Positions 18,840 to 28,563 of a stretch of 64,000 bases of DNA are shown here, in pieces. The position numbers and the translations under genes were made by a program. Below the pieces are notes generated by a model that searched no databases, was not told where the DNA came from, and worked only from the letters and a program-made list of their open reading frames with translations. Position 1 is the first letter of the stretch. Each line of letters starts with the position of its first letter. Where the stretch lies: assembly GCF_003048905.1 (NCBI RefSeq), contig NZ_PIRO01000001.1:930001-994000 (forward strand), read 5' to 3'. The stretch is from Campylobacter concisus. GTDB taxonomy: Bacteria; Campylobacterota; Campylobacteria; Campylobacterales; Campylobacteraceae.

Positions 18840-18933
18840 GGCCAAATTTCAAAGCATGAGATTTAAGACTATTCTTATATCTTATTTAGTATTATTTTAG
18901 GTATTAAATAAAGGATAAAAATGCAAACCATAC
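18771..18933 (+). repeat. 163-bp direct repeat, left copy
   Basis: This copy spans the last codons of integrase 1, its stop, the intergenic AT-rich region and the first codons of an antitoxin-like gene (MQTI). A copy of the same length, about 90% identical by eye, is at 27518-27680. The two bracket the methyltransferase-MORC-Z1-nuclease-AIPR block. Confidence 0.85.
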
Positions 18934-19025
18934 GCAAAGCAATATCATATGGCACAGCACTTAAGGAAAAGAAGTTGAATTTTGAGGCTAACTACTCTAA
19001 AACTAAATGCTTTTATATTTTATAA
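18921..19025 (+). pseudogene. vestige of antitoxin start
   Basis: An ATG with the same upstream sequence as the antitoxin at 27668 opens a 34-codon frame (MQTIRKAISYGTALKEKK...). Only the first four codons match that antitoxin; the rest is unrelated and ends at a TAA. It looks like the broken left end of a toxin-antitoxin locus interrupted by the defence block. Confidence 0.5.
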
Positions 19026-19065
19026 GTATTGTTATATAATTCATAAAAATTAAAAAGGTTTTTTT

Positions 19066-20091
19066 GTGACTTACAGAGTAGGAAGTTTATTTGCTGGAGT
19101 TGGTGGTGTGTGCCAAGCATTTAAAAATTCAAATTGTAATGTTGTATGGGCAAATGAAATTGATAAAGATGCTTGTAAAACTTACAGATTGAATCACGTC
19201 AGCACCAACCTCATTGAAGGAGATGTTAAAAAGTTAAATGGTAAAAATTTAAGTGATATAGATATATTAACAGCAGGTTTTCCTTGTCAGCCCTTTTCAC
19301 TTGCTGGACATGGCAGAGGGTTTGAAGATGAACGTGGTAAGCTTTTTTTTGAAGTATCAAGATTACTAAAAGAATTAAGGCCGAAAGCCTTTTTTTTAGA
19401 GAATGTTAAAACCATAGCTTCTCATAATAACGGTGAAACTTTTAAAACCATTAGAAATGAGATAAAAAGAGCTGGATATTCTTTTATACCATTTATATTA
19501 AACGCTGCAAAGTATACAGACATACCACAGGGAAGGGAAAGAATTTATATTGTAGGCTTTAAGGATGAAGACGACTATTTATTTGAAAAACCTATAAAAG
19601 AAAATATAAAAGAAACGGAACAATCCAATCTACTATCTAGCAAGTTTAAAATTCCTAAAGAAACAAATAAGAAACCAAAAAGTATAAAATTCTTTCTAGA
19701 TAACTCGTGCGTTACCTTGACTGATATTTATAACGACAAAAATAATAAAATTCACCGTAAAGTGATAGAGAGTGTAGTGGATGAAAATATTGTTTATCAG
19801 TATAGACGCTATTATGTTCGCCCTAATAAATCAAATGTGTGCCCTACTCTAACTGCAAATATGGGTGCAGGTGGACACAATATACCAATTATATTAGATG
19901 ATGGTGTAATAAGAAGATTAACCCCAAAAGAATGTTTTAATTTACAAGGCTTTTCAAGGGACTTTATACTCCCATCAAACATATCAAGAGCACAGTTGTA
20001 TAAGCAGGCTGGAAATTCTGTTGTTGTGCCAATGGTTGAAAAAATTGCAAAAGAGATTGTAGCGGTGTTGGATGGATCCGATAGAAATTAA
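19066..20091 (+). CDS. DNA cytosine-5 methyltransferase
   Basis: A 341-residue C5 methyltransferase that starts at GTG (19066) after an AAAAAGG site. Motif I is SLFAGVGG (residues 7-14); motif IV is GFPCQPFSLAG with the catalytic Cys74; motif VI is LENV (111-114); motif VIII is QGRERIYIVGF; motifs IX/X are RRLTPKECFNLQGF and QAGNSVVVPMVEKIAKEI. It should methylate C5 of cytosine in a short site and protect host DNA. The target-recognition region (about residues 200-270) is short, as in single-specificity enzymes. It overlaps the next gene by 20 bp and is the first gene of a five-gene operon. Confidence 0.93.
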   Translation: MTYRVGSLFAGVGGVCQAFKNSNCNVVWANEIDKDACKTYRLNHVSTNLIEGDVKKLNGKNLSDIDILTAGFPCQPFSLAGHGRGFEDERGKLFFEVSRLLKELRPKAFFLENVKTIASHNNGETFKTIRNEIKRAGYSFIPFILNAAKYTDIPQGRERIYIVGFKDEDDYLFEKPIKENIKETEQSNLLSSKFKIPKETNKKPKSIKFFLDNSCVTLTDIYNDKNNKIHRKVIESVVDENIVYQYRRYYVRPNKSNVCPTLTANMGAGGHNIPIILDDGVIRRLTPKECFNLQGFSRDFILPSNISRAQLYKQAGNSVVVPMVEKIAKEIVAVLDGSDRN

Positions 20092-21475
20092 TCCAAATGT
20101 TGCAAATTTTATCAAATCGCTTCGCGACATAGGGTATACTTTCGAGGTAGCAGTTGCAGATATCATTGATAACAGTATATCAGCTGGCGCAAATGATATA
20201 AAAATTTATGCCATACAGCATCCTGAACCGTTTTTTTGCATTCTAGATAATGGTGCGGGAATGGACGAAGATGAACTAATAGAAGCTATGAGGCTATCAT
20301 CAAAAAATCCAGATGAGAAAAGAAATGATATCGCACTTGGTAAATTTGGTTTAGGTCTTAAAACGGCTTCATTTTCTCAATGTAAAAAACTTACCGTTGT
20401 ATCAAAAAAATGTAATCAGATAAACATTAAACAATGGGACTTGGACTATATCTCTAAAAGCGATAAATGGCTACTTTTGACGCCTGAGTTGAGCGAGTAT
20501 AAAAATCTTGAAATCTTTAAAGATTTTTATAAAAACGATAATTCTACTCTTGTTGTATGGGAAGATATAGACAAAATCGAGCAAATTTCAGAATGTTTAG
20601 AACCGCTAAGAGAGCATTTGTCTTTGGTTTTTCATCAATTTTTAGAGGGAGCTGACGGCGCAAGAAAAATAAAAATATCCATCAACAATAATCCATTAAT
20701 GCCTTTTAATCCGTTTAATCCAACTCACGATGCGACCTTTATAAAATCTACAGAAATAATTAAATACAACGAAAAAGAAATAAAAATTACTCCATTTATT
20801 TTACCGCATCATTCAAAAGTGACTTCATCGGAATGGGAAAAATATAGTGGAAGAGACGGCTATATAAAATCCCAAGGTTTTTATCTATACAGAGCCCACA
20901 GGCTACTTGTTTACGGTAAATGGTGGGGTCTTCTTAAATCTAGCGATACAACAAAGCTTGTTCGTATAAAGATTGAAATTTCAAATGATCAAGACGAGTT
21001 GTGGAATATTGATGTAAAAAAGTCTATCGCAAATCCGGTTGCCGGCTTGAAAGATGCGCTCAAAAGAGTTGCTTTATACTCCATAAAAGACGGAGTAAAA
21101 CCCTTTTCTACTCGCGGTCGCAAAATAAACGATAAAAATATTATTAGATTTTGGGATTTAGTTTGCGAAGATAGCAAAATCTATTTTGTAATAAATAAAG
21201 AAAATCCGATACATCAAAAATTATTAGATTTATTGGATTTGCAAACGAGAGAGCTATTTCAGCTATATCTAAAGTCACTTGAGGCATGCATGCCATTAGA
21301 AGCTATACAGGTGCAAGTCCAGCAAAAGCCACATAATTTTAGACAAGAGGATATTATTTCAAATACAGAAGTGGTTAAAATACTGGAACATCTAAAAAAT
21401 ATAGGGCTTAGCGAAGATGAAATAAAAAAAATAGAGATTTTTAAAAAACATAAGGAGCTGTTGGATGGAATATAG
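20072..21475 (+). CDS. MORC/MutL-like GHKL ATPase of an R-M-like system
   Basis: A 467-residue protein with a Bergerat ATP-binding fold at the N-terminus: ADIIDNSISAGA (D30, N34), DNGAGMD (59-65) and GKFGLGLKTASFS (90-102). This resembles prokaryotic relatives of MORC ATPases, which Iyer, Abhiman and Aravind described in restriction-modification contexts. A second alpha/beta region (about 220-330) has GYIKSQGFYLYRAHRLL and IDVKKSIANP, as in S5-like domains of this family. Its partners are the methyltransferase upstream (20-bp overlap) and the Z1 gene downstream (11-bp overlap). It probably couples ATP-driven dimer clamping on DNA to nuclease action; that mechanism is inference. Confidence 0.85.
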   Translation: MDPIEINPNVANFIKSLRDIGYTFEVAVADIIDNSISAGANDIKIYAIQHPEPFFCILDNGAGMDEDELIEAMRLSSKNPDEKRNDIALGKFGLGLKTASFSQCKKLTVVSKKCNQINIKQWDLDYISKSDKWLLLTPELSEYKNLEIFKDFYKNDNSTLVVWEDIDKIEQISECLEPLREHLSLVFHQFLEGADGARKIKISINNNPLMPFNPFNPTHDATFIKSTEIIKYNEKEIKITPFILPHHSKVTSSEWEKYSGRDGYIKSQGFYLYRAHRLLVYGKWWGLLKSSDTTKLVRIKIEISNDQDELWNIDVKKSIANPVAGLKDALKRVALYSIKDGVKPFSTRGRKINDKNIIRFWDLVCEDSKIYFVINKENPIHQKLLDLLDLQTRELFQLYLKSLEACMPLEAIQVQVQQKPHNFRQEDIISNTEVVKILEHLKNIGLSEDEIKKIEIFKKHKELLDGI

Positions 21476-24128
21476 TTTTTATGAAAAGGTTTTTAATTTT
21501 TCAAAAAATAATTTGATTGTCAAGTATTCTAAACAAAATGGGGTTTTGCAAGAGGAAGATATTGACAATGAAGTATTTCGAGCAAGAAAAGTTATTGAGT
21601 CCGACATAAAAGTTGATATATTTAACGAAGACGGCAATCTTTCAATTAATGATTATAAAAAACTAAAAGAGAACTTAGAAAAATATTTTAATATCAAGAT
21701 GAGTGTAGGTTTGGTAATAAAAGGTGATGAACAAAAACTACGCAATACGTCTTGGTATAGTATAAACACAAAAGCCAATAATAGTAATTTTTACTGGGAT
21801 AGATTGGAAAAATTTTATAAAGGCTTCTTACCTCCGCAAGTCATTAAAACTGTAGATGATGATACTGATATGATAATGAATCAAATTGGAGATCCGAGAG
21901 AGAATAAATTTAGTGTATACGGTATGGTTGTGGGGCATGTTCAATCTGGTAAAACTTCAAATTACGCTTCATTGATATGTAAGGCTGCCGATATTGGTTA
22001 TAAATTTATAGTTATTGTTGCTGGAGATAAAAACAATCTTAGAAACCAGACCCAAATTCGTATAAATGAGGCTTTTGTTGGTAAAAATGACTCAAAAATA
22101 GTCGGGGTTGGACTTGATGATCTGCCTAATGCAAATAGAATGCAACCTATTAGCTTAACTACGGAAGTGAGCGATTTTAATACAAGAGACGCACATAAAA
22201 ATTCACAAGGTATAAATTTTGATAATATCAATACACCCGTACTTTTGGTTATTAAGAAAAATGCGAGCACTCTTTCTAATGTCATAACATGGATCAAATC
22301 TCATTATAATAATAAAATTTCAAAACATGCCATGTTGCTGATAGACGACGAGTCTGACTATGCCTCCATAAATACAAAAGAACAAAGCGATCCAACTACC
22401 ATAAATAAAGAGCTGAGAGCCCTTTTGGAACTTTTTGAAAAAAGCTCCTATGTTGCATATACTGCTACACCTTATGCAAATATTTTTATAGATCACACAA
22501 TAGAAGATGAGCAAAGCGTAAAAATTAAAAATATGAATGAGCAGATTTCTAAAGATTTATTTCCAAGAGATTTCATATATGCCCTTGATGCACCAACTAA
22601 TTATTTCGGTGCTGAAAAGATTTTTATAGATAATCCTGGTAAGTATTTAATAGATATTAATGATTATAATGAAAAAATTCCTTTAAACCACAAAAAAGAT
22701 CACCTTATATCTGAATTGCCGAAAAGCTTACTTGAGGCTATAAATATGTTTATACTGAATGTTGCAATAAGGGATTTAAGGGGACAAGTTAAGCACAATA
22801 GTATGCTCGTTAATATTAGTCGCTTTTCTGATGTACACGAAAAAATTGCATGTTTGATAGATGAATATTTAAAAGCGTTAAAAAATGATATTAATGCTTT
22901 TATTTTACTTCCAAATTCGGTAAAACAAAGTAGCTTGATACTAAACTTAAAGAATATTTTTGAGACAAAATTTGATATTGAATTCTCATGGTTAGAGATT
23001 TCAAAAAAATTATCTGAAATTGCAACTAGTATTCTAGTAATAGAGGTTCACCAAAAGAGTAAGAAGCCACTTAAATATAATACTGGCGAAAGAATAAATG
23101 TCATTGCGGTTGGAGGACTTAGCCTGTCACGTGGCTTTACTCTAGAAGGACTCAGTGTTAGTTATTTTATAAGAAGTACAATATTCTATGATACGCTTAT
23201 GCAGATGGGTAGATGGTTTGGGTATAGACAAGACTATGAGGATTTATGTAAAATTTATATGCCAAAAGATATTCAAAACTATTTTAAATTTATTATTGAG
23301 GCTACGAATGAGCTTATGTATAAATTTAAAGAGATGGCGGAAGACGGTCTAACTCCTTATAATTTTGGACTAGCTGTCAGACAAGATCCAAATAGTCAAT
23401 TACAAATTACAGCCAAAAATAAGATGAAAAACGCAGAAGAAAAATGTATTTCATTGGATTTAAGTGGAAAGCTAATAGAAACCGTAAGATTTGCTAAAAA
23501 CCCACAACTACACGATAATAATTTAAATATTTTAAAAAAGTTTATAGAATCACTTAATAGAGGTAGTAAAAAAGGAAGTGCCACTATATATAACAGTATA
23601 GATAAAATGAAAATATTAAATTTTATAGATAGCTTTAATGTTATAAAAGCACATATGCATTTAGATTTTATAAGGACGTATCTGGAAGATAAGAATACAC
23701 TGTGGGATGTTGTTCTTTATGGAGGAAAGGGTGTGTTTTTAGAAAAATTTGGGATAAATATGGAAGAGCGCTCAAAATTGCAAGACAGAGGTGATTATAT
23801 AGAACTTGGGAATAGAAAACTATCGGCAGGAGATCCTGAGAAAGCATTACTAGATGATGAAATTTATGAACAAAGCAAGAAAGAAAAAAGGGGCGACAGG
23901 TCTTCATTTTTAAGAAAAAATTTGAAAAATCCAATTTTAATGTTACATATACTAGACACTAAAAACAATCAAATCGGCTTTGGTTGCGATATATTACCAG
24001 CCTATGGCGTTTGTTTTCCTAATGATGGTGTTTGTAGTAGCTCTCAAACTATTAAATATTTAATCAATAAGGTATATCAAGAAGAGATACTTTTTGAATT
24101 TGAAGAATTAGAAGAGCAAGATGATTAA
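21465..24128 (+). CDS. Z1-domain SF2 helicase-like ATPase
   Basis: An 887-residue protein. Walker A is GHVQSGKTSN (157-166); then IVIVAGDKNNLRNQTQIR, a Walker B LLIDDESDYASIN, AYTATPYANIFIDH (motif III-like), and GGLSLSRGFTLEGL followed by QMGRWFGYRQDYEDL (motifs V and VI). This order is the Z1 domain of superfamily II-related ATPases. Such proteins occur next to MORC-like ATPases and REase-fold nucleases in restriction-modification-like operons. It overlaps both neighbouring genes (11 and 8 bp), so stoichiometric coupled expression is likely. Confidence 0.88.
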   Translation: MEYSFYEKVFNFSKNNLIVKYSKQNGVLQEEDIDNEVFRARKVIESDIKVDIFNEDGNLSINDYKKLKENLEKYFNIKMSVGLVIKGDEQKLRNTSWYSINTKANNSNFYWDRLEKFYKGFLPPQVIKTVDDDTDMIMNQIGDPRENKFSVYGMVVGHVQSGKTSNYASLICKAADIGYKFIVIVAGDKNNLRNQTQIRINEAFVGKNDSKIVGVGLDDLPNANRMQPISLTTEVSDFNTRDAHKNSQGINFDNINTPVLLVIKKNASTLSNVITWIKSHYNNKISKHAMLLIDDESDYASINTKEQSDPTTINKELRALLELFEKSSYVAYTATPYANIFIDHTIEDEQSVKIKNMNEQISKDLFPRDFIYALDAPTNYFGAEKIFIDNPGKYLIDINDYNEKIPLNHKKDHLISELPKSLLEAINMFILNVAIRDLRGQVKHNSMLVNISRFSDVHEKIACLIDEYLKALKNDINAFILLPNSVKQSSLILNLKNIFETKFDIEFSWLEISKKLSEIATSILVIEVHQKSKKPLKYNTGERINVIAVGGLSLSRGFTLEGLSVSYFIRSTIFYDTLMQMGRWFGYRQDYEDLCKIYMPKDIQNYFKFIIEATNELMYKFKEMAEDGLTPYNFGLAVRQDPNSQLQITAKNKMKNAEEKCISLDLSGKLIETVRFAKNPQLHDNNLNILKKFIESLNRGSKKGSATIYNSIDKMKILNFIDSFNVIKAHMHLDFIRTYLEDKNTLWDVVLYGGKGVFLEKFGINMEERSKLQDRGDYIELGNRKLSAGDPEKALLDDEIYEQSKKEKRGDRSSFLRKNLKNPILMLHILDTKNNQIGFGCDILPAYGVCFPNDGVCSSSQTIKYLINKVYQEEILFEFEELEEQDD

Positions 24129-25029
24129 TCCTTGGAATGATATGAAAAATAATACCAGAAGAAGGGTTAATGGTGACAATAGATATGATATTTTTTGGAT
24201 AGTGGATTTGGATGGAAGATATACTTTTGGCATTGAACTAGATTTTTGTATAAAAACTAGTAAAAAGAGTATAAAATTTATTGGTTTAAATACACTAAGA
24301 AAAGATTTTAAAGATGCTACCAAATTTTATATAGCACTAAACGATAATTCCAATTGGCAACTATTTGTATTGGTTTGCAACGATATTATTTCTCTTTTAA
24401 ATACTTGCAATAATAATGAAAATGTTTTAGACAATATAGAAGCAAGACTCCTAAAATGGAAAAAATTTTTTATTTCAAATGATGATGATTTTGGGACAGA
24501 AAGGCAAATGGGGCTATTTGGTGAACTTAGTTTTTTAAATAATATTGCAGCTAAACAAGTTGGTTTTGAAGAGGCATTAAGTTCTTGGGTTGGGGCAGAT
24601 TTTGATAAACAAGACTTTTTATTTAATGACTGCGCTGTTGAGATTAAAACGTATAAAGCTTCAAAGTCACCACATATTATAATTTCATCTGCTTATCAAC
24701 TTTATACAACTAAAGAAAAATTATATCTCGCAGTATACTCTTTATCTATAAATTCGCAAGGACTTAGTGTTGAGGATATCATAAAGAGTATAGAAGTAAA
24801 GGTCGCTGACGTAGAATCATTTTATAAAAAGCTTTTTTCGTATGGCTATAAATCAAATTTCCAAGTAGAACTATTAAAATTTAAAATAGATAAAATTTTA
24901 TTTTTTAATGTAGATAATAAATTTCCAAAAATTACTTCCATAGATATAGATTCCAGAATTCATAACGTAAAATATACAGTAGATTTATTAAAATGCAATG
25001 AATTTTTGTTGGAGAGAATAAAACTTTAA
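24121..25029 (+). CDS. PD-(D/E)XK family nuclease (DUF4420-like)
   Basis: A 302-residue protein with a restriction-endonuclease-like core: ERQMGLFGELSFL (Glu135), GADFDKQDFLF (Asp165) and CAVEIKTYKAS (Glu174, Lys176), which make a plausible E-D-ExK active site. The surrounding pattern matches the PD-(D/E)XK proteins (DUF4420) found with Z1 and MORC genes. It is presumably the effector nuclease that cuts DNA lacking the methyl mark. It overlaps the Z1 gene by 8 bp and is followed by the AIPR gene after 9 bp. Confidence 0.82.
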   Translation: MINPWNDMKNNTRRRVNGDNRYDIFWIVDLDGRYTFGIELDFCIKTSKKSIKFIGLNTLRKDFKDATKFYIALNDNSNWQLFVLVCNDIISLLNTCNNNENVLDNIEARLLKWKKFFISNDDDFGTERQMGLFGELSFLNNIAAKQVGFEEALSSWVGADFDKQDFLFNDCAVEIKTYKASKSPHIIISSAYQLYTTKEKLYLAVYSLSINSQGLSVEDIIKSIEVKVADVESFYKKLFSYGYKSNFQVELLKFKIDKILFFNVDNKFPKITSIDIDSRIHNVKYTVDLLKCNEFLLERIKL

Positions 25030-25038
25030 AGGCAAAAA

Positions 25039-27066
25039 ATGGTTAGTTTATATGACTTTCATCAAGATTTTATGCAGGATATCGTGAGTCAAGCCCAAAG
25101 CCGAGGTATAAGCAAACAAGAAGCATTTTTTGAGTCGGTCTGTGACTCTCTTGTTGACGAAGGAGAGCTATCGCAAGACTACATGATTGCTGAATACAAT
25201 AAAAGAGATATGGAAGTAAGTGGATATGACTTTGATGTAGAGCGTGGTAAGCTTAGCCTTCTAGTGCATTGTTTTTTTCAAAGTGATGATATACAAACTC
25301 TCATAAAAGCGCAGATAGAATCAAAATTTAAAAAGCTGGAAAATTTCCTTTTAAGGAGTTTCCAAAAACTTTATGATACTATGGAGGAGGGTTTTGAGCA
25401 TTACTCAATGGCCTATAATATATATTCGTATTTAATTAAAAATGAAATTAAAAAAATCCGCCTTATCATTATAACAGATGGAAAAATTACTAAAAATTTA
25501 GCAAGCATCCCAAATAAAGTACTATCTGGCATTGATGCGGAATATCGCATCATAGATATTGAGTTTTTATATAAAATCTATACTATAAATAACTCAAAAA
25601 ACAACTTTGACGTTGAGGTTGATTTGCCGGCGCTTGTAGTAGACACGCCGGCGAAAGACTACAGATCTTATTTAAGCGTAATAGATGGTAGGACAATAGT
25701 TGAAATTTATGATACATTTGGCTCTAGACTTTTAGAACAAAACGTCAGAACTTTTTTGCAGTTTAGAGGCAACGTCAATAAGGGGTTGCGAAACACTATA
25801 GAATATAAGCCAGAGATGTTTTTCGCATACAATAATGGCATAACTGCAACAGCTAATGATGTTATTTTACAAGATGGCAAAATTATAAAAATATCAAATT
25901 TTCAGATTGTCAATGGAGGTCAGACCGTATCGGCCATATATGCTTCAAGTAAAAATTCAAAGCTAGACGTATCAAAAATTTATGTTCAGATGAAACTATC
26001 TGTAGTTGCTGACGCCGAAAAACAAGATGAATTTGTCTCAAAAGTTAGCGAATACGCAAATACCCAAAACAAGATAAATCAATCGGATTTCTTTTCAAAT
26101 AGTCCTTTCCATAAAGATTTCAAAGAATGCTCAAGAAGAAATTTGGCACCAGCTGTTGATGGAATACAAGTAAGAACTCATTGGTTTTATGAGAGGGTAA
26201 GGGGCGAATACTTAAATGAACAAGCATATTTAAGTGGCACAGATAAAAAGAAATTTCAAATAGAAAACCCCAAGTCACAACTTATAGATAAAACATTTTT
26301 AGCTAAAAGCGAAATCGCTTGGCTACAATCGCCGGATATTGTATCAAAAGGCGCACAATATAGCTTTATGGCTTTTGCAAAACATATTACTCAAATGTTA
26401 GAAAAAGATGAGCTTTGTATAACGAGCAACTATTTTAAAGAAGCAGTATCTAGAATTATAATGTTTAAACAAGTTGAAAAACTTGTTTCTTACGCCACTT
26501 GGTACAATGGTGGTTATAGGGCACAATGCGTAGCCTATACCCTATCGTACTTATCGTATTATTTAGAAAAAAATAGATTATTTTTAAATTTTTCTAAAAT
26601 ATGGGATGAACAAAAAATATCTAATAATTTAGAGAATATAATCTCTATAGTTGCTAGCAAAATATATACTAACATAACTAACCCGCCGGAAGGCAATGCA
26701 AATATAGGTCAATGGTGTAAAAAGAAGTTATGCTGGGATAGTATAAAAGATATTGAATTGAGTTTAGAATTTGATGATGAGATATTAAGTAGTGCAGAAG
26801 AAGAAAAGTATATAAAAAAAGAAGCAAGAAAAGACAAGAAACTTGATGACAATATAGAAGTTCAATCGTTTGTCGTTAAATTTAAAGATTGGGACAAGAT
26901 TTTAAAATATTATGAAAAAGATGAAATAAGACACCAAATATCTATGAAGCAAATGGATATATTGGCAAAAATTGCAAATGGAAGTATAGGACTTCCTTCT
27001 ATAAAGCAAGCTATTATTTTATATGATCTTTATGAGAATGCTATAAAAGAAGGTTTTTTGATATAA
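25039..27066 (+). CDS. AIPR (abortive infection phage resistance) family protein
   Basis: A 675-residue protein. The AIPR core is visible as FFAYNNGITATAND (261-274) and NFQIVNGGQTVSAIY (287-301), followed by KVSEYANTQNKINQSDFFSN, the usual order in this family. Proteins with this domain occur in phage resistance and R-M-like clusters. The exact reaction is not settled to my knowledge. It ends the five-gene defence operon, and an intergenic stretch without genes follows. Confidence 0.88.
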   Translation: MVSLYDFHQDFMQDIVSQAQSRGISKQEAFFESVCDSLVDEGELSQDYMIAEYNKRDMEVSGYDFDVERGKLSLLVHCFFQSDDIQTLIKAQIESKFKKLENFLLRSFQKLYDTMEEGFEHYSMAYNIYSYLIKNEIKKIRLIIITDGKITKNLASIPNKVLSGIDAEYRIIDIEFLYKIYTINNSKNNFDVEVDLPALVVDTPAKDYRSYLSVIDGRTIVEIYDTFGSRLLEQNVRTFLQFRGNVNKGLRNTIEYKPEMFFAYNNGITATANDVILQDGKIIKISNFQIVNGGQTVSAIYASSKNSKLDVSKIYVQMKLSVVADAEKQDEFVSKVSEYANTQNKINQSDFFSNSPFHKDFKECSRRNLAPAVDGIQVRTHWFYERVRGEYLNEQAYLSGTDKKKFQIENPKSQLIDKTFLAKSEIAWLQSPDIVSKGAQYSFMAFAKHITQMLEKDELCITSNYFKEAVSRIIMFKQVEKLVSYATWYNGGYRAQCVAYTLSYLSYYLEKNRLFLNFSKIWDEQKISNNLENIISIVASKIYTNITNPPEGNANIGQWCKKKLCWDSIKDIELSLEFDDEILSSAEEEKYIKKEARKDKKLDDNIEVQSFVVKFKDWDKILKYYEKDEIRHQISMKQMDILAKIANGSIGLPSIKQAIILYDLYENAIKEGFLI

Positions 27067-27517
27067 TGGCTATATTTTATACCAGTCAATAAGGATATAC
27101 TTCAGTAATTGTATGTATAGTGTTAAAACTATTTTGGAAGCTATACTTCTTTGATTGTAGATAAAAATGAATCTTAACTGAATATTAAAAATGTATAAAA
27201 TTAAATAGAAGAGAATTTTTGGTATTCCTTTTTAAGTGTCGTGCTTCAAGATATCAAGTTCATGGTATGTTAAATTTAGGATCTTGCGTCAGGATGTACC
27301 GAGGGCTTGTAACCCTAGAAATATTGTCTTAGATTTTGAAAGTCTTTATTTGTATATTAGCTTATTTGATTTATAAAATTATACTAATCGCTCTGTCCGG
27401 TGGTGTTAATCTATATATACCCAATAATTTTATTGGTGTAATAGATTTATTGTGATTATAATGAAACCATTTATATCTTATGGTAAAAAATCAAAATAAG
27501 GTTTATCTTATTTTGAT
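27067..27517. other. intergenic stretch after the defence operon
   Basis: I see no convincing gene. An AT-rich sequence with several short open frames lacks ribosome sites. The stretch leads into the right copy of the 163-bp repeat, which carries a decapitated integrase 3' end. Confidence 0.4.
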
Positions 27518-27680
27518 TATGCTAAGCCTATTAACGCTAACACGCTAAAGGCTAAAGTAGAGATGGTGTCGTATGAAAATGAATAGGGTCAAATTTCGAA
27601 GAATGAGCTTTAAGACTATATTTATATCTTATTTAGTATTATTTTAGGTATTAAATAAAGGATAAAAATGCAAACCATAC
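27518..27680 (+). repeat. 163-bp direct repeat, right copy with integrase 3' remnant
   Basis: It contains the last codons of an integrase (YAKPINANTLKAKVEMVSYE, then NE and stop) with no upstream part, then the promoter region and the start of the intact antitoxin gene. It differs from the left copy by roughly one base in ten, so the copies are homologous rather than a fresh duplication. Confidence 0.85.
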
Positions 27681-27919
27681 AAGCAAATTTTACAGCTAGT
27701 ATAAGCGAGCTAAAAAAGTCTCCAGCTCAAATTTTAAAACAAGCTGGAGATAATGTCGTAGCTATACTAAACCACAATGTCCCTAGCGCATATCTAGTAC
27801 CTAGTGCTGTCTATGAAAAAATGGCAGAGATAATAGAAGAGTATCATCTAAGTAAAGCAGTAGACGCTGCTTTAGCAAGTGGTGAAAAACCAGTAAAAGT
27901 AAGCCTAGATGAGCTATGA
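27668..27919 (+). CDS. Phd/YefM-type antitoxin
   Basis: An 83-residue protein with the Phd/YefM pattern: FTASISELKKSPAQILKQAG, then VVAILNHNVPSAYLVPSAVYEKM, and a charged C-terminal toxin-binding helix. The N-terminus would bind the operator of its own operon and the C-terminus the toxin. It overlaps the toxin gene by 11 bp, the usual coupling. Its 5' region is shared with the vestige at 18.9 kb. Confidence 0.88.
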   Translation: MQTIQANFTASISELKKSPAQILKQAGDNVVAILNHNVPSAYLVPSAVYEKMAEIIEEYHLSKAVDAALASGEKPVKVSLDEL

Positions 27920-28202
27920 GTTAGAGTTCTTGCCAAGTGCTTTAAAAGAGTGGCAAAAGCTTGACAATAGCATAAAAGTGCAGTTTAAAAAGAAGCTAAG
28001 TGAGCGTCTAGAAAACCCAAAGGTTGCAAAGGACAAGCTACGAGGCTATGGAGATGTCTATAAGATCAAGCTAAGAGATGTCGGCTACCGCTTGGCATAT
28101 CAAGTAAAAGATAGCGAGATCGTAGTGCTTGTGCTAGTTGTTGGCAAAAGAGAGAACAACGAAGTATACGAGATACTAAAGGATAAATTTAACCAAGCAT
28201 AA
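27909..28202 (+). CDS. RelE/ParE superfamily toxin
   Basis: A 97-residue protein with the RelE pattern: YELEFLPSALKEWQKLD, KLRGYGDVYKIKLRDVGYRL and a last strand VVLVLVVGKRENNEVYE. RelE-type toxins cut mRNA in the ribosomal A site. The conserved basic residues (Arg75, Arg80 area and Lys in KLR) are present, so it is probably active. It overlaps the antitoxin gene. Confidence 0.9.
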   Translation: MSYELEFLPSALKEWQKLDNSIKVQFKKKLSERLENPKVAKDKLRGYGDVYKIKLRDVGYRLAYQVKDSEIVVLVLVVGKRENNEVYEILKDKFNQA

Positions 28203-28229
28203 AGCTAGACTTTTAGTCATCTGTGATTT

Positions 28230-28256
28230 GCTAGTAACTAATTTCATGTTACTAGC
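28230..28256. repeat. 9-bp perfect inverted repeat after the toxin gene
   Basis: GCTAGTAAC and GTTACTAGC are separated by 9 bases. It lies 27 bp after the toxin stop and 310 bp before the mobilization genes. It could be a terminator without a clear T run, or part of the oriT that a ColE1-like relaxase needs. The sequence alone does not decide. The remainder of 28257-28563 shows no gene. Confidence 0.45.
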
Positions 28257-28563
28257 TTGTCCTATTTAAAGCGCTATTTTGTTATGAGCATAACCCCTAT
28301 AAATTTATTATTTTATTTTCTTAATCTCATACTGGACTAAATTTCTAAGAGAAAATTTAAAAGCTACAAAAATTATATTATATATTTCATAGTATTTTTA
28401 AAAAATACGCATTTTAGGGGGCTGAAGCCTACCAAATTCCTTGTTTTAGACTGTAAATTTTTATAAAATAACCTTAAAAGATATTTAAAGAGTAAGTCTG
28501 CCAAAAAATTTATAACATAGGATTTTTTGAGTGGCTTCTTTTTTAGATTAGGAGAAAATTTAC

